50,130 bases of DNA from SAR202 cluster bacterium AG-426-M11 (GTDB lineage Bacteria > Chloroflexota > Dehalococcoidia > Lucifugimonadales > UBA826): contig QCNV01000009.1 in assembly GCA_003213095.1 (NCBI GenBank), positions 1 through 50,130 of the forward strand. Direction: 5' to 3'. The position numbers and the translations under genes are program-made. Within the stretch, counting starts at the first letter, position 1, and every line of letters begins with the position of its first letter. Of this stretch, positions 15,452 to 24,756 are shown one piece after another. The notes under the pieces were generated by a model. The model had not been told where the DNA came from. It worked only from the letters and a program-made list of their open reading frames with translations, and searched no databases.

Positions 15452-16357
15452 TTATGATAAATTTTGATTATGCAATTGTAAGCTTGTAGTAATTATGTCA
15501 TTGATAGGAGTAAGAACTCCCATTTTTTTTCCTAGTCTTGAGACAGCTCCATTAATCACTTCGTATTCAGTCATTTTTTTTGCTTTTAAATCTTCATACA
15601 TTGAAGAAATGAGATTTAAAGAATTTTTTTGAAATTGAGTAATAATTTTTTGAACAATGTCACTAGATATATTTATATTCAATGAATGTGCTACTGATAA
15701 TGATTCCTTCAGAACGGAAATCACTAAATTTTTAGATTCTTCCCTAGACAAAATCGATTCAAAATCTTGTCTGAGTAGACAAGAAATTCCACTGAGTGCA
15801 GAAATATAAATCAGTTTTTTCCATAAATCACATTGAATATCTGTGGAAATTTCGTAATTAATTTTTGTGTTTTTAAAAATTGAATTAATCATTTCAATTT
15901 GTTTGTGATTGCCTCCTAATACTATTTTAGGATTACCTCCAAACTCTTCAATTACTCCATGAGATTTTTTTGTTGCATCAATATATGTAGCTCCAGGGAT
16001 TACATGATCAACCCCAAAATGATTAGATAGAAATTCTTGGCTTCCTATTCCATTTTGAATTGATAATATTTGTGTACTTGACGTTAAAACCTGTTTGATT
16101 ATCGGGATAGAACCTTCATTTTGATATGATTTTACGCTGAAAATCACTAGGTCAGCTTTAAAATTTTTGGGAGGTATTTCAAAAGCATTTACTTCAAAAG
16201 TGCTATTCCCAGTAGATTTACTAATTATTTTTAGTCCATTTTGTTTAATATTTTTTAAATGATTGCCTCTAGCAACAAATCCTACTTCATTATTATTTAA
16301 CAACAAGGATCCGAAATACCCTCCAACGGAACCTGCGGCCATAATCAATACCTTCAT
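15452..16357 (-). CDS. panE: 2-dehydropantoate 2-reductase-family oxidoreductase
   Basis: The 301-residue ApbA/PanE-family protein has the N-terminal Rossmann motif M-K-V-L-I-M-A-A-G-S-V-G-G-Y-F-G. An S-V-K-S-Y-Q segment follows, with the family lysine in C-D-L-W-K-K-L-I-Y near residue 185. PanE reduces ketopantoate to pantoate with NADPH. I choose ATG 16357 because GGGGGG stands directly before it. The first glycine of the usual GxGxxG is alanine (A-A-G-S-V-G). The family has many members of unknown substrate. Pantothenate use is supported only by coaBC and coaX being elsewhere in the window. Confidence 0.75.
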   Translation of the reverse strand: MKVLIMAAGSVGGYFGSLLLNNNEVGFVARGNHLKNIKQNGLKIISKSTGNSTFEVNAFEIPPKNFKADLVIFSVKSYQNEGSIPIIKQVLTSSTQILSIQNGIGSQEFLSNHFGVDHVIPGATYIDATKKSHGVIEEFGGNPKIVLGGNHKQIEMINSIFKNTKINYEISTDIQCDLWKKLIYISALSGISCLLRQDFESILSREESKNLVISVLKESLSVAHSLNINISSDIVQKIITQFQKNSLNLISSMYEDLKAKKMTEYEVINGAVSRLGKKMGVLTPINDIITTSLQLHNQNLS

Positions 16358-16394
16358 TTTCCCCCCATTAATCAAAAATTATGCAGATATGCTA

Positions 16395-16400
16395 TATAAT
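16395..16400 (+). promoter_or_regulatory. -10 element of the trp operon promoter
   Basis: A perfect TATAAT stands 45-50 bases before the T-box stem I. No convincing -35 hexamer is seen at 16-18 bases upstream, so its assignment rests on position. Confidence 0.45.
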
Positions 16401-16444
16401 AGTCTAAAATTTTGCGTTGATCAGGATTAGTAACTACTACAGAT

Positions 16445-16590
16445 ATTGAAAGAGAGCTGGGTAAGCTGTGAACCAGTGAATTAAGTGTAGCGAATGGACC
16501 TGTGAGCAATTTCTAAATAAGAGCTTTTCTTTTGAAAAGAATTAGGGTGGCACCGCGGTATATATCGTCCCTTGAGGACGATATTTTTTT
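16445..16590 (+). promoter_or_regulatory. T-box riboswitch, tRNA-Trp specific
   Basis: The antiterminator bears the T-box core AGGGTGGCACCGCGG (16544-16558). The terminator that follows is ATATCGTCC (16562-16570)/GGACGATAT (16576-16584) with a seven-T run. Upstream, ATTG/CAAT (about 16445 and 16507) closes a short stem I. It holds an AGAGAG strand (about 16451-16456) opposite GAA-TGG-ACC, whose TGG (16495-16497) is the likely specifier for tRNA-Trp. Uncharged tRNA-Trp should pair with TGG and TGGC, favour the antiterminator and let trpS and the trp genes be transcribed. Stem I is only about 65 bases, shorter than the classical form. Confidence 0.93.
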
Positions 16591-16601
16591 GGGAAAAATT
16601 T

Positions 16602-17627
16602 ATGACAAATAAACAAATCAGAGTTTTTAGTGGTGTACAACCTTCCGGAGATCCTCAATTAGGTAATTATTTGGGTGCTTTTAGAGGATGGGTTAAAAAG
16701 CAGTCTGAAAAAGATAATTTTTTTTGTGTTGTAGATTTACACGCATTAACTGTTACACCTTCACCCGAAGATCTTAAAAAGCAAACCCGTGAATTGGCTG
16801 CAGTATTGTTTGCTTGTGGGCTTGATCCGGATCAAAGTACACTTTTTGTTCAAAGTCATGTGTCAGCTCATGCTGAGGGGTGTTGGTTGTTGAATTGTGT
16901 CACACCGATAGGGTGGCTTGAAAGGATGACTCAATTTAAAGACAAGTCAGAAGGGAAAGAAAGAGTATCAACTGGATTGTTAGATTATCCGGTACTAATG
17001 GCTGGAGATATTCTTTTATACGATGCTGATGAAGTTCCTGTAGGTGAAGACCAAAAACAACATGTTGAACTTTCTAGAGATATTGCTGAAAGATTTAATA
17101 GGTTATACGGTGAAACATTTAAAATTCCTCGACCCGTTATTCCTGAAATTGGCGGTAGAGTGATGGGCTTGAATGACCCAAATGTAAAAATGTCAAAAAG
17201 TTTTGCTGATATTCGAGGCCATGCTATAAGAATTTTGGATACTCCTGAGGAAATTGAAAGATCTTTTATGAGAGCAGTCACAGATTCATCAAATGAAATT
17301 GTTTTTAGCAATTCTCCTGAAAAAGCAGGCGTCAATAATTTGTTGGGTATATATAAAGTTATTACAGAAAAATCAGAAGAAGAAGTAGAAAAAGATTTTG
17401 CATCGGCTAGAGGTTATGGTGATTTAAAGAAAGCCGTTGCAGAAGTTGTAATTGAAGAACTTCGTCCAATTAAAGAAAAATATTTGGAATTGATGAAAGA
17501 TGTAAGTGAATTAGACAGATTGTTGTCTGTGGGAGCTCAGCAAGCATCATCAATTGCTTTTCTGAAACTTGACCAAATGAAAGAAAAAATGGGATTAATT
17601 TTACCGGTAAGTAAGGAATTAATTTAA
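16602..17627 (+). CDS. trpS: Tryptophanyl-tRNA synthetase
   Basis: TrpRS charges tRNA-Trp. The class I signatures are P-S-G-D-P-Q-L-G-N-Y-L-G-A (a HIGH-type motif, near residue 13) and K-M-S-K-S (near 196). The length of 341 residues is normal. ATG 16602 begins 11 bases after the T-run of the T-box terminator; longer in-frame readings would lie inside that hairpin. The stop overlaps the trpE ATG by one base (TAATG). The T-box thus controls both charging and synthesis of tryptophan. Confidence 0.96.
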   Translation: MTNKQIRVFSGVQPSGDPQLGNYLGAFRGWVKKQSEKDNFFCVVDLHALTVTPSPEDLKKQTRELAAVLFACGLDPDQSTLFVQSHVSAHAEGCWLLNCVTPIGWLERMTQFKDKSEGKERVSTGLLDYPVLMAGDILLYDADEVPVGEDQKQHVELSRDIAERFNRLYGETFKIPRPVIPEIGGRVMGLNDPNVKMSKSFADIRGHAIRILDTPEEIERSFMRAVTDSSNEIVFSNSPEKAGVNNLLGIYKVITEKSEEEVEKDFASARGYGDLKKAVAEVVIEELRPIKEKYLELMKDVSELDRLLSVGAQQASSIAFLKLDQMKEKMGLILPVSKELI

Positions 17628-19078
17628 TGTATTCACCTAGTTTAGAAGAAGTTAAAAAACTTTCTAGTAAGGGTAATTTGATTCCTGTTTTTCTTGAAGT
17701 TGATGCAGACCTGGAAACTCCAGTGTCGGCTTATATGAAAGTTGCGAGATCTCCCTATTCATTTTTATTTGAAAGCGTAGAAGGTGGAGAGCATCTGGCG
17801 AGATTTAGTTTTATTGGGACTGAACCTGAATCTGTAATTGTTACTGGACCTAATCAGAAAGATGGAGAAGTTGATCCATTAATTTTACTTGAAAAAACTC
17901 TTTCACAATATCAACTAGTTGATACTGGAGATTTGCCTCGTTTTAGAGGTGGATCAGTAGGTTATTTATCTTATGAGACTATTAAATATTTTGAGGAATT
18001 AAATGTTCCAAAAGAAGATATCCTTCTTGTACCTGAATCCATATTAATGATGACAAAAACTTTCTTAGTTTTTGACCATGTGAGACACAAGATTCGTGTG
18101 GTTAGTCATGCTTATTTAAAGGATGGGGATGTTGAGCATGCTTATGATGATGCTATTAAAGAGATCGATAAAATTGTAAAACGATTGAATTCTCCTTTGA
18201 ATCCTATGGATATACCTCGAAAATCTGGACATCCTAGTGGTCCAGTTACATCTAATATGGATAAACAATTCCATAAAAAGATGGTAGAAAAATGTAAAAA
18301 ATATGTCGTTGATGGAGATGTGATTCAAGTAGTGGTTTCTCAAAGATTTTCTAAAAAAACATCTGCCCACCCTTTTCATATTTATAGATCACTTAGAGCA
18401 ATCAATCCGTCACCATATATGTATTATTTGGATTTGAATGGGTTTCAAATAGTTGGGGCATCTCCGGAAATGATGGTTCAAGTTGAAGATAGCACAGTGT
18501 CTATGCACCCTATTGCAGGAACTAGGCCACGTTCTCAAGATATTGATGAAGACATTAGATTGGAAGAAGAACTTAAAAATGACGAAAAAGAAAAAGCAGA
18601 ACACACAATGTTATTGGATTTAGGTAGAAATGATGTGGGGAGAGTGAGCCAACCTGGTTCTGTTAATGTTACTGAGATTATGGGGATAGAAAGATATTCT
18701 CACGTAATGCATTTAGTATCTAATGTAGAGGGTAAATTGAAGGATGAACTTTCTATTTTTGATGCTTTTAGATCATGCTTTCCTGCGGGCACCGTATCAG
18801 GGGCACCAAAAATTAGAGCTATGGAAATAATTGCAGAATTAGAAAACGATAAAAGAGGTCCTTATTCTGGTAGCGTGGGATATTTTGATTTTGCAGGCAA
18901 TATGGATACAGCAATTTCCATTAGAACTATGGTTTACAAAGATGGTGTAGCTCACGTTCAAGCAGGAGGTGGGATAGTCTTTGACAGTCAACCTTTAATA
19001 GAATTTGATGAAACTGTGCATAAATCTAATGCATTGATGAGGGCTATTGAATCAGCTGAAATGAAGTTAGATTTATAG
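17627..19078 (+). CDS. trpE: Anthranilate synthase component I
   Basis: TrpE converts chorismate to anthranilate using ammonia from TrpG. The N-terminal regulatory domain shows the tryptophan-site-like [10 protein letters not shown] segment (about residue 46). The chorismate-binding C-terminal half has [18 protein letters not shown] and [11 protein letters not shown]. The length is 483 residues, typical for stand-alone TrpE. Feedback inhibition is therefore likely in addition to the T-box. Confidence 0.96.
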   Translation: MYSPSLEEVKKLSSKGNLIPVFLEVDADLETPVSAYMKVARSPYSFLFESVEGGEHLARFSFIGTEPESVIVTGPNQKDGEVDPLILLEKTLSQYQLVDTGDLPRFRGGSVGYLSYETIKYFEELNVPKEDILLVPESILMMTKTFLVFDHVRHKIRVVSHAYLKDGDVEHAYDDAIKEIDKIVKRLNSPLNPMDIPRKSGHPSGPVTSNMDKQFHKKMVEKCKKYVVDGDVIQVVVSQRFSKKTSAHPFHIYRSLRAINPSPYMYYLDLNGFQIVGASPEMMVQVEDSTVSMHPIAGTRPRSQDIDEDIRLEEELKNDEKEKAEHTMLLDLGRNDVGRVSQPGSVNVTEIMGIERYSHVMHLVSNVEGKLKDELSIFDAFRSCFPAGTVSGAPKIRAMEIIAELENDKRGPYSGSVGYFDFAGNMDTAISIRTMVYKDGVAHVQAGGGIVFDSQPLIEFDETVHKSNALMRAIESAEMKLDL

Positions 19079-19086
19079 GAGGATGC

Positions 19087-19665
19087 ATGATATTACTCTT
19101 AGATAATTACGATAGTTTTACATATAACATCTATCAATATATGTCCGAGTTAGGTGCTGAAGTGAAAGTGATTCGTAATGATAAAATTTCATTATCAGAA
19201 ATCAAAGATTTAAATCCTGAAAAAATTGTAGTGTCTCCTGGGCCTTGTACTCCTCAAAAGGCAGGTATTTCAAATGATGTAATTAAAACTTTTGGAGAGA
19301 ATATTCCAGTTTTGGGAGTTTGCTTGGGCCATCAATGTATTGGAGAATCTTTCGGTGGAATTGTGATGGGTGCTGGTGAGATAATGCATGGCAAAACATC
19401 TTTGATTCATCATGATGGGAAAGGTGTCTTTTTAGGGATTCCAAGTCCATTTATGGCAATTCGATATCATTCTTTAGTAATTCAGAATGAAACTTTACCT
19501 GATGAATTGGAAGTTTCAGCTTGGACAGATAATGGGATAATTATGGGGGTACGGCACAAAAGTTTACCTGTAGAAGGAATTCAATTTCATCCTGAATCTA
19601 TTATGACTGAATATGGGAAAGAATTATTGTCAAATTTTTTGAAAATAAAAAAGGATTTGTCATGA
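19087..19665 (+). CDS. trpG: Anthranilate synthase component II (glutamine amidotransferase)
   Basis: TrpG is the class I glutaminase that supplies ammonia to TrpE. The oxyanion motif S-P-G-P-C-T-P, the nucleophile Cys in G-V-C-L-G-H-Q and the His-Glu pair in Q-F-H-P-E-S are present. The 192 residues contain only the amidotransferase domain. The protein could also serve para-aminobenzoate synthesis, as in some bacteria. It overlaps trpD by four bases (ATGA). Confidence 0.95.
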   Translation: MILLLDNYDSFTYNIYQYMSELGAEVKVIRNDKISLSEIKDLNPEKIVVSPGPCTPQKAGISNDVIKTFGENIPVLGVCLGHQCIGESFGGIVMGAGEIMHGKTSLIHHDGKGVFLGIPSPFMAIRYHSLVIQNETLPDELEVSAWTDNGIIMGVRHKSLPVEGIQFHPESIMTEYGKELLSNFLKIKKDLS

Positions 19666-20675
19666 AACCATATTTGGAAAAAATTTCATCAAATGTTGAT
19701 TTAACTTATGAAGAAGCTGCAGATGCTATGCAATTGATTATGTCAGGAGAATCTACTGCTGCTCAATTTGGGTCTTTTGTTACAGGATTAAGAATGAAGG
19801 GCGAAACTGTTGATGAAATTGCTGGTATGGCCTCAGTAATGAGAAAGATGGCATTATCTGTAAATTATGATAATGATTTGTTAGATACTTGTGGTACTGG
19901 AGGTGATGGGCTAGGAACATTTAATATATCTACTGCTGCAGCATTTGTGTCGGCAGGGATAGGAATTAAAATTGCCAAACACGGTAATAGAGCAATGTCT
20001 AGTCATACAGGAAGTGCAGATGTTTTAGAATCTTTGGGGATTAATATTAATTTAACTCCCGACCAAGTATCTGAGTGTATCAAAATTTCAAATTTCGGAT
20101 TTATGTTTGCTCAGGGATTTCATCCGGCTATGAAACATGCAGGTCCTCCAAGGAGAGAAATTGGAATTCGAACTGTGTTTAATATACTAGGGCCTTTAAC
20201 TAACCCTGCAGGAGCACAGAAACAATTAATAGGTGTATCGGATCCTAAAGTTGGGAATTTAATAGCTCAATCTTTGAAAAGATTAGGATCTGAATCAGCT
20301 TTGATTGTTCATGGTAATGATGGTTTAGATGAAATCACTCTGTCTGATTATTCTCAAATATGGATTTTGAAGAATGGAGAGATTTCAACTGAAAAGTTTT
20401 ATCCAGAATCTGTTGGTGTCAACATTCAATCCTTGTCAACCCTACAAGTTAATAATTCAGAAGAGAGTGCTCAAATGATTGAATCAGTTCTTGATGGAAT
20501 TCATGGACCCTCAAGAGATATAGTTCTTTTAAATAGTGCTGCAGCAATTTTTATTTCAGGTCATTCTGATAATTTTCAAGCGGCTTTTGATAAAGCTAAG
20601 CACTCAATAGATAGTGGATTGGCAAATCAAACATTAAATTTAGTTAGAGAGTATTCACAAAAGTTAAATGATTAA
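19662..20675 (+). CDS. trpD: Anthranilate phosphoribosyltransferase
   Basis: TrpD transfers phosphoribose from PRPP to anthranilate. The PRPP loop D-T-C-G-T-G-G-D-G (about 77-85) is intact. The K-H-G-N-R-A-M-S-S and H-P-A-M-K-H-A-G-P-P-R-R segments that bind anthranilate are also present. The length is 337 residues, normal for the family. It overlaps both trpG and trpC by a few bases, so translation is coupled. Confidence 0.96.
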   Translation: MKPYLEKISSNVDLTYEEAADAMQLIMSGESTAAQFGSFVTGLRMKGETVDEIAGMASVMRKMALSVNYDNDLLDTCGTGGDGLGTFNISTAAAFVSAGIGIKIAKHGNRAMSSHTGSADVLESLGININLTPDQVSECIKISNFGFMFAQGFHPAMKHAGPPRREIGIRTVFNILGPLTNPAGAQKQLIGVSDPKVGNLIAQSLKRLGSESALIVHGNDGLDEITLSDYSQIWILKNGEISTEKFYPESVGVNIQSLSTLQVNNSEESAQMIESVLDGIHGPSRDIVLLNSAAAIFISGHSDNFQAAFDKAKHSIDSGLANQTLNLVREYSQKLND

Positions 20676-21465
20676 ATCTAATTCTCCAAATATTTTAAAA
20701 GAAATAGTAGATGCTAAAAAACTTCGATTGGTAGAAGCTAAAAAAAAATTTGCGTTATCTGATATAGAAGAAAGAATAAAAAATTCTGGTTATCCTCTAA
20801 ATTTTTCAGGAAATTTAATGAGTAACCAGATTCAAATTATTGCAGAAATTAAAAAAGGCTCTCCTTCAAAAGGCGATTTTAATTTACAATTTAGCGTTTC
20901 GGATTTGGCTGAAATTTATTCTAGAAATGGCGCTTCTGCTATATCTGTTTTAACTAACGAAGATCATTTTTTAGGTGATATCAATGACTTGAAATTAGCT
21001 CATGAGGTCGCTTATAAAAGCCGAATCCCTGTTTTAAGAAAAGAGTTTATATTTGATCCGTATCAGATATATGAATCTAGGGCTTACGGGGCTGATGCAA
21101 TATTATTGATAGTAGCCATGCTCGAACCTAGTCATTTGACTGAGTTGATGCAAATTTCAAAATCTCTTTGGATACAAAATTTAGTAGAAGTACATGATGA
21201 AAATGAATTAGAAATAGCTTTGAAATGTGGAGCTGAAATAATCGGGATAAATAATCGTGACTTAAGGACATTCAATACAAGTTTAGAAACTACAAGTGAT
21301 TTGGCAAATTTGATTCCTAGAGAAACAATTTTAGTTAGTGAAAGTGGATTTAAAAATAAAATTGAAATTGATTCAGTTAAAAAATATGGTGTCAATGCAG
21401 TACTTGTTGGCGAATCTTTAGTGGTTTCAGATGATCCTGGTAAGAAACTAAGAGAGTTGTTATGA
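20668..21465 (+). CDS. trpC: Indole-3-glycerol phosphate synthase
   Basis: TrpC closes the indole ring from CdRP. It is a TIM barrel of 265 residues with the conserved lysine-bearing A-E-I-K-K-G-S-P-S-K-G. Other family blocks are L-R-K-E-F-I-F-D-P-Y-Q, G-I-N-N-R-D-L-R-T-F and V-S-E-S-G-F. It overlaps trpD by eight bases and trpF by four. Confidence 0.95.
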   Translation: MIKSNSPNILKEIVDAKKLRLVEAKKKFALSDIEERIKNSGYPLNFSGNLMSNQIQIIAEIKKGSPSKGDFNLQFSVSDLAEIYSRNGASAISVLTNEDHFLGDINDLKLAHEVAYKSRIPVLRKEFIFDPYQIYESRAYGADAILLIVAMLEPSHLTELMQISKSLWIQNLVEVHDENELEIALKCGAEIIGINNRDLRTFNTSLETTSDLANLIPRETILVSESGFKNKIEIDSVKKYGVNAVLVGESLVVSDDPGKKLRELL

Positions 21466-22115
21466 CAAAATTTAAAATTTGTGGATTAACGGATTTGCAT
21501 AATGCTAAAACTGTTCGAAGTGCGAATGCAGATTTCATGGGTTTTGTTTTTGTGCCTGGATCAAAACGAAAACTTGATAAGAATTCTGCAAAACAATTGA
21601 TTGATTCATACAGGCAGTCTACTGGTTCAGGAGGTCCTGCTTTAGTAGGATTATTTGCAGACCAGCCATTAGATTTTGTTAATGAAATGATCACTTTATG
21701 TGGTTTGGAGTATGTTCAACTTTGTGGTAGTGAGTCTCCTGAATATTGGGAAAAAATTAATTCAAAAGTTATTAAATCTATAAGTGCAGATAGTTTAACA
21801 AGTAATGTTCAAAACCAATCAAATCTTTTCAATGAAACTCAAAAAATTGTAGATTCTAATGCTATTCCCTTATATGATAAATTTGAAAGAGGTCAGTTGG
21901 GTGGTACTGGGAAAAGTTTTGATTGGGCAAGTATCAACGGATTTTCAGATTCGTTAGACTTTATTCTGGCAGGTGGATTGAATCCAGAAAATGTTGGAAA
22001 TGCTATTAAACAAGTTCGCCCTTGGTGTGTAGATGTTTCTACAGGTGTTGAAACTGCAGGAAGAAAAGATCCACATAAAATATTAAAATTTTCTGAAGAA
22101 ATCCAAGTTTTATAG
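21462..22115 (+). CDS. trpF: Phosphoribosylanthranilate isomerase
   Basis: TrpF is the Amadori rearrangement enzyme of tryptophan synthesis. The 217-residue TIM barrel starts with K-F-K-I-C-G-L-T, whose Cys is the general base. It ends with the phosphate site L-A-G-G-L-N-P-E-N-V and the D-V-S-T-G-V-E-T aspartate. trpB and trpA, which would normally come next, are absent; unrelated genes follow. Confidence 0.94.
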   Translation: MTKFKICGLTDLHNAKTVRSANADFMGFVFVPGSKRKLDKNSAKQLIDSYRQSTGSGGPALVGLFADQPLDFVNEMITLCGLEYVQLCGSESPEYWEKINSKVIKSISADSLTSNVQNQSNLFNETQKIVDSNAIPLYDKFERGQLGGTGKSFDWASINGFSDSLDFILAGGLNPENVGNAIKQVRPWCVDVSTGVETAGRKDPHKILKFSEEIQVL

Positions 22116-22125
22116 GAATATTAAA

Positions 22126-22473
22126 ATGCGATGTTCTGATTGTGTTTTTTGTAAAATAAGTTCAGGACAAATTATTTCAGAATTCATCCATGAGTCGAAA
22201 ACTTGTTTTGCCATTAGAGACATTCATCCGATCGCATCAACACATGTTTTAATAATTCCGAGGATCCATATACCTCATTTAGAGTTTATACATCATTATC
22301 CAAACTTTGATTTCAATGAAATGTATTCTGTGGCGGTAGAAATAGCTCGTAAAGAGAATGTTGTAAATTCTGGATATAGATTGGTAATTAATCAAAAAGA
22401 AGATTCAGGCCAAGAAGTTGAACATTTACATCTTCATTTAATTGGGGGAAATAAATTAAAGGTTATAGGCTAA
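22126..22473 (+). CDS. HIT-family nucleotide-binding protein
   Basis: This 115-residue histidine-triad protein has C-V-F-C-K-I near the N-terminus and the triad H-L-H-L-H-L-I near residue 100. HIT proteins hydrolyse nucleoside phosphoramidates or related dinucleotides, for example adenylated lysine on lysyl-tRNA synthetase by-products. It comes 10 bases after trpF and overlaps yqeK by one base, so it is likely the tail of the T-box operon. Confidence 0.92.
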   Translation: MRCSDCVFCKISSGQIISEFIHESKTCFAIRDIHPIASTHVLIIPRIHIPHLEFIHHYPNFDFNEMYSVAVEIARKENVVNSGYRLVINQKEDSGQEVEHLHLHLIGGNKLKVIG

Positions 22474-23039
22474 TGTCTGAATTATTAAAAAAACTAAATG
22501 AATACTTGAATGGTCTTCCTATTAAATTACAAGATCATTTACATAGAACAGCAAAATTAGGTCGAGAATTGTCCATATTACATGAAGTAAATGAAGAGAA
22601 GGTTTTTGTTTCTTGTATAGCTCATGACATAGCAAAAAAATTAAATAATGATGAAATATTAGAAGAGTCCATACAAAACAAACTAACAATTTCTTTTGAA
22701 GAAGAAAAATCTCCAATTCTTATGCATGGTCCTTTAGCAGCTTTTTGGCTAAGAAAAAAGTTTAAATGTAAGGATCAGGAAATTATTGATTCTGTTTTTT
22801 TTCATACTACTGGGCGACCATACATGTCTCAAATAGAGAAAGTGGTTTTTTTGGCCGATAAAGTTGAACCTAAAAAAGTTGAAAGTAATCCAGATTTACT
22901 TGAAGTTTTAGATGTATGTCAATCTGATTTGGATCTAGCTATATTTAAATATCTTGAAATGAAAATAAGGCAATTATTAAATCAAGGAGTAATTATTCAT
23001 CCTCTAGCAATTGAGGCTCGTAATTTTTATATGAAATAG
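22473..23039 (+). CDS. yqeK: YqeK-like HD-domain hydrolase
   Basis: YqeK-type HD proteins hydrolyse diadenosine tetraphosphate symmetrically. The HD pair is in A-H-D-I-A-K (about residue 50). Other family blocks are M-H-G-P-L-A-A, F-H-T-T-G-R-P-Y-M-S and F-L-A-D-K-V-E-P. The length is 188 residues. Both this enzyme and the neighbouring HIT protein act on adenylylated or Ap4A-type by-products of aminoacyl-tRNA synthetases. That makes their place behind trpS sensible, though this link is inference. Confidence 0.85.
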   Translation: MSELLKKLNEYLNGLPIKLQDHLHRTAKLGRELSILHEVNEEKVFVSCIAHDIAKKLNNDEILEESIQNKLTISFEEEKSPILMHGPLAAFWLRKKFKCKDQEIIDSVFFHTTGRPYMSQIEKVVFLADKVEPKKVESNPDLLEVLDVCQSDLDLAIFKYLEMKIRQLLNQGVIIHPLAIEARNFYMK

Positions 23040-23048
23040 GAATTCTAG

Positions 23049-23552
23049 TTAAGGTTTTCCTTTTTCAATAATTTTTATTTCTGCTTCGAATTTACCTTTT
23101 TCTATAGTTATGAAAGCCATTGTGCCGTCTACCATAAATGATTTGTAGCCTTGGCCAGGGTTAACAAATAATGTTCCTTGAATATATTTGTTCAATGGTT
23201 CATGAGTGTGCCCAAAAAGAATTATGTCAGGTTTTTCTTCAAAATCTTTGAATAATTCTTCAGGAGGGAATTCTGGGCCAGCCCATGCAGGGTGAGTTAT
23301 ACCTATCTTGACACCCTCAATAGTTATTGTTTTTGTATAGGGCAGAGATTCTCTTATTTCTACAGGATCTGAATTGCCATGAACTATGTGGCCTTCTTTA
23401 GAAGAATTTAAAAATCCGTCTACTACTGATTGCCTGACTATGTCGCCACAATGAATAGCGATATCAGCATTTCGGATTTCTGTTTTCATATCAGAATTTA
23501 CATCTTCCCAATCTAAACTGTGAGTATCAGAAATTACAGCTATTCTTTTCAT
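23049..23552 (-). CDS. YfcE/MJ0936-type metallophosphoesterase
   Basis: This 167-residue calcineurin-like phosphoesterase has the five metal motifs: D-T-H (9-11), G-D (about 37), G-N-S-D (about 59), a central histidine (T-H-P-A-W) and G-H-T-H. Members cleave phosphodiesters with Mn or Ni. The natural substrate is unknown. The gene begins one base after the coaBC stop and is likely co-transcribed with it. Confidence 0.88.
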   Translation of the reverse strand: MKRIAVISDTHSLDWEDVNSDMKTEIRNADIAIHCGDIVRQSVVDGFLNSSKEGHIVHGNSDPVEIRESLPYTKTITIEGVKIGITHPAWAGPEFPPEELFKDFEEKPDIILFGHTHEPLNKYIQGTLFVNPGQGYKSFMVDGTMAFITIEKGKFEAEIKIIEKGKP

Positions 23553-23553
23553 T

Positions 23554-24756
23554 TTAATTTAATAAAGCTTGAACACGGTCTAAAATTTCGTGTGCTAATT
23601 CATATTTGGTCATTTTAGGTAAATTTTCTACTTCCCCTGATTTATTAATAATTATGACTTCATTATCTTCAGAGTTAAATCCTATATCATTTCTTGAAAC
23701 ATCGTTACCAATAATTAGGTTTAAATTTTTATTAATAATCTTTTTTTGAGCATTTTCAATCAAATTTTCAGTTTCAGCAGCAAACCCGACTTTTATTAAT
23801 GATTCGTTAGGAATTGATGAAAGGATGTCAGGATTTTTAATTAATTCAATTTCCCAGTTTGTATGATCAGACTTTTTGGCTTTAGTTTTAGAAATTGATT
23901 TAGCCCTCCAATCTCCTACTGCTGCAGCCATGATTAAGACGTCGCAATCTAAAGAATGAATCTCAAGAGATTTTTGCATCTCAATAGCAGTTTTAATGTT
24001 TTCTACATTTATTCCAATGGGATTACTTAAACTAGTAGGAGCTGATATTAAAGTAACATTTGCACCTCTATCTCTAGCAGCCTCTGCAATAGCAAATCCC
24101 ATTTTCCCTGAAGATCTGTTAGTAATGGTTCTAACAGGATCTAAATCTTCTTGAGTGCCGCCAGCTGTTATTACAATTTTCTTTTGTGAATAATCAGAAT
24201 TTTGGCCTAATATCATTGATGCAACTTGAATGATATCTTGGGTGGCAGAGAGTCTTCCTAATCCTACTAGCCCTGAAGCCATTCTTCCAAACTCTGGGCC
24301 GCACACAAAAAAACCTCTCTGAATTAATATTGCAAGATTTTCTTGAGTGGCAGGATTCTCAAACATTTTTCCATCCATTGCGGGGGCAATAATTACTGGA
24401 GCGTCAGTAGCTAAGATTGTAGTTCCTAACGCGTCGCTTGAAATCCCGTGAGAGATTTTAGCTATGGAATTAGCAGTAGCAGGAGCAACAATAATGCAAT
24501 CAGCAGCTTCGGCCATTGCTACATGATTTACAGCTAATTCACTGTCTGTGTCAAATAAATTTGTAACTACTTGTCTGTGGGTGATACTTTTAAAGGAAAT
24601 AGGATTGATAAATTGTTGCGCAGAATCTGTCAAAATAGTATCAACTTTTGCTCCCAACTGGGTTAGTTTACTCGCAAGATCAATGGATTTGTATGATGCG
24701 ATGCTACCAGTAACACCTAATATAATGTTTTTATTTTTTAGAGGATGATTAGTCAA
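23554..24756 (-). CDS. coaBC: Bifunctional phosphopantothenoylcysteine synthetase/decarboxylase
   Basis: CoaBC couples cysteine to phosphopantothenate (CTP-dependent CoaB domain) and decarboxylates the product (flavin CoaC domain). The CoaC half (1-185) has G-S-I-A, the catalytic His78 (N-H-V-A-M-A-E) and the P-A-M motif at 125-127. The next residue is Asp128, where the E. coli-type motif has Asn. The flap segment reads A-S-G (160-162) where many have A-C-G. The CoaB half starts with I-T-A-G-G-T-Q-E-D-L-D-P-V-R. The length of 400 is standard. It overlaps coaX by four bases. Confidence 0.94.
   Translation of the reverse strand: MTNHPLKNKNIILGVTGSIASYKSIDLASKLTQLGAKVDTILTDSAQQFINPISFKSITHRQVVTNLFDTDSELAVNHVAMAEAADCIIVAPATANSIAKISHGISSDALGTTILATDAPVIIAPAMDGKMFENPATQENLAILIQRGFFVCGPEFGRMASGLVGLGRLSATQDIIQVASMILGQNSDYSQKKIVITAGGTQEDLDPVRTITNRSSGKMGFAIAEAARDRGANVTLISAPTSLSNPIGINVENIKTAIEMQKSLEIHSLDCDVLIMAAAVGDWRAKSISKTKAKKSDHTNWEIELIKNPDILSSIPNESLIKVGFAAETENLIENAQKKIINKNLNLIIGNDVSRNDIGFNSEDNEVIIINKSGEVENLPKMTKYELAHEILDRVQALLN

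Noticed and set aside
16985-17335. Minus-strand open frame inside trpS
   Set aside because: Antisense shadow; the plus strand encodes a complete tryptophanyl-tRNA synthetase.
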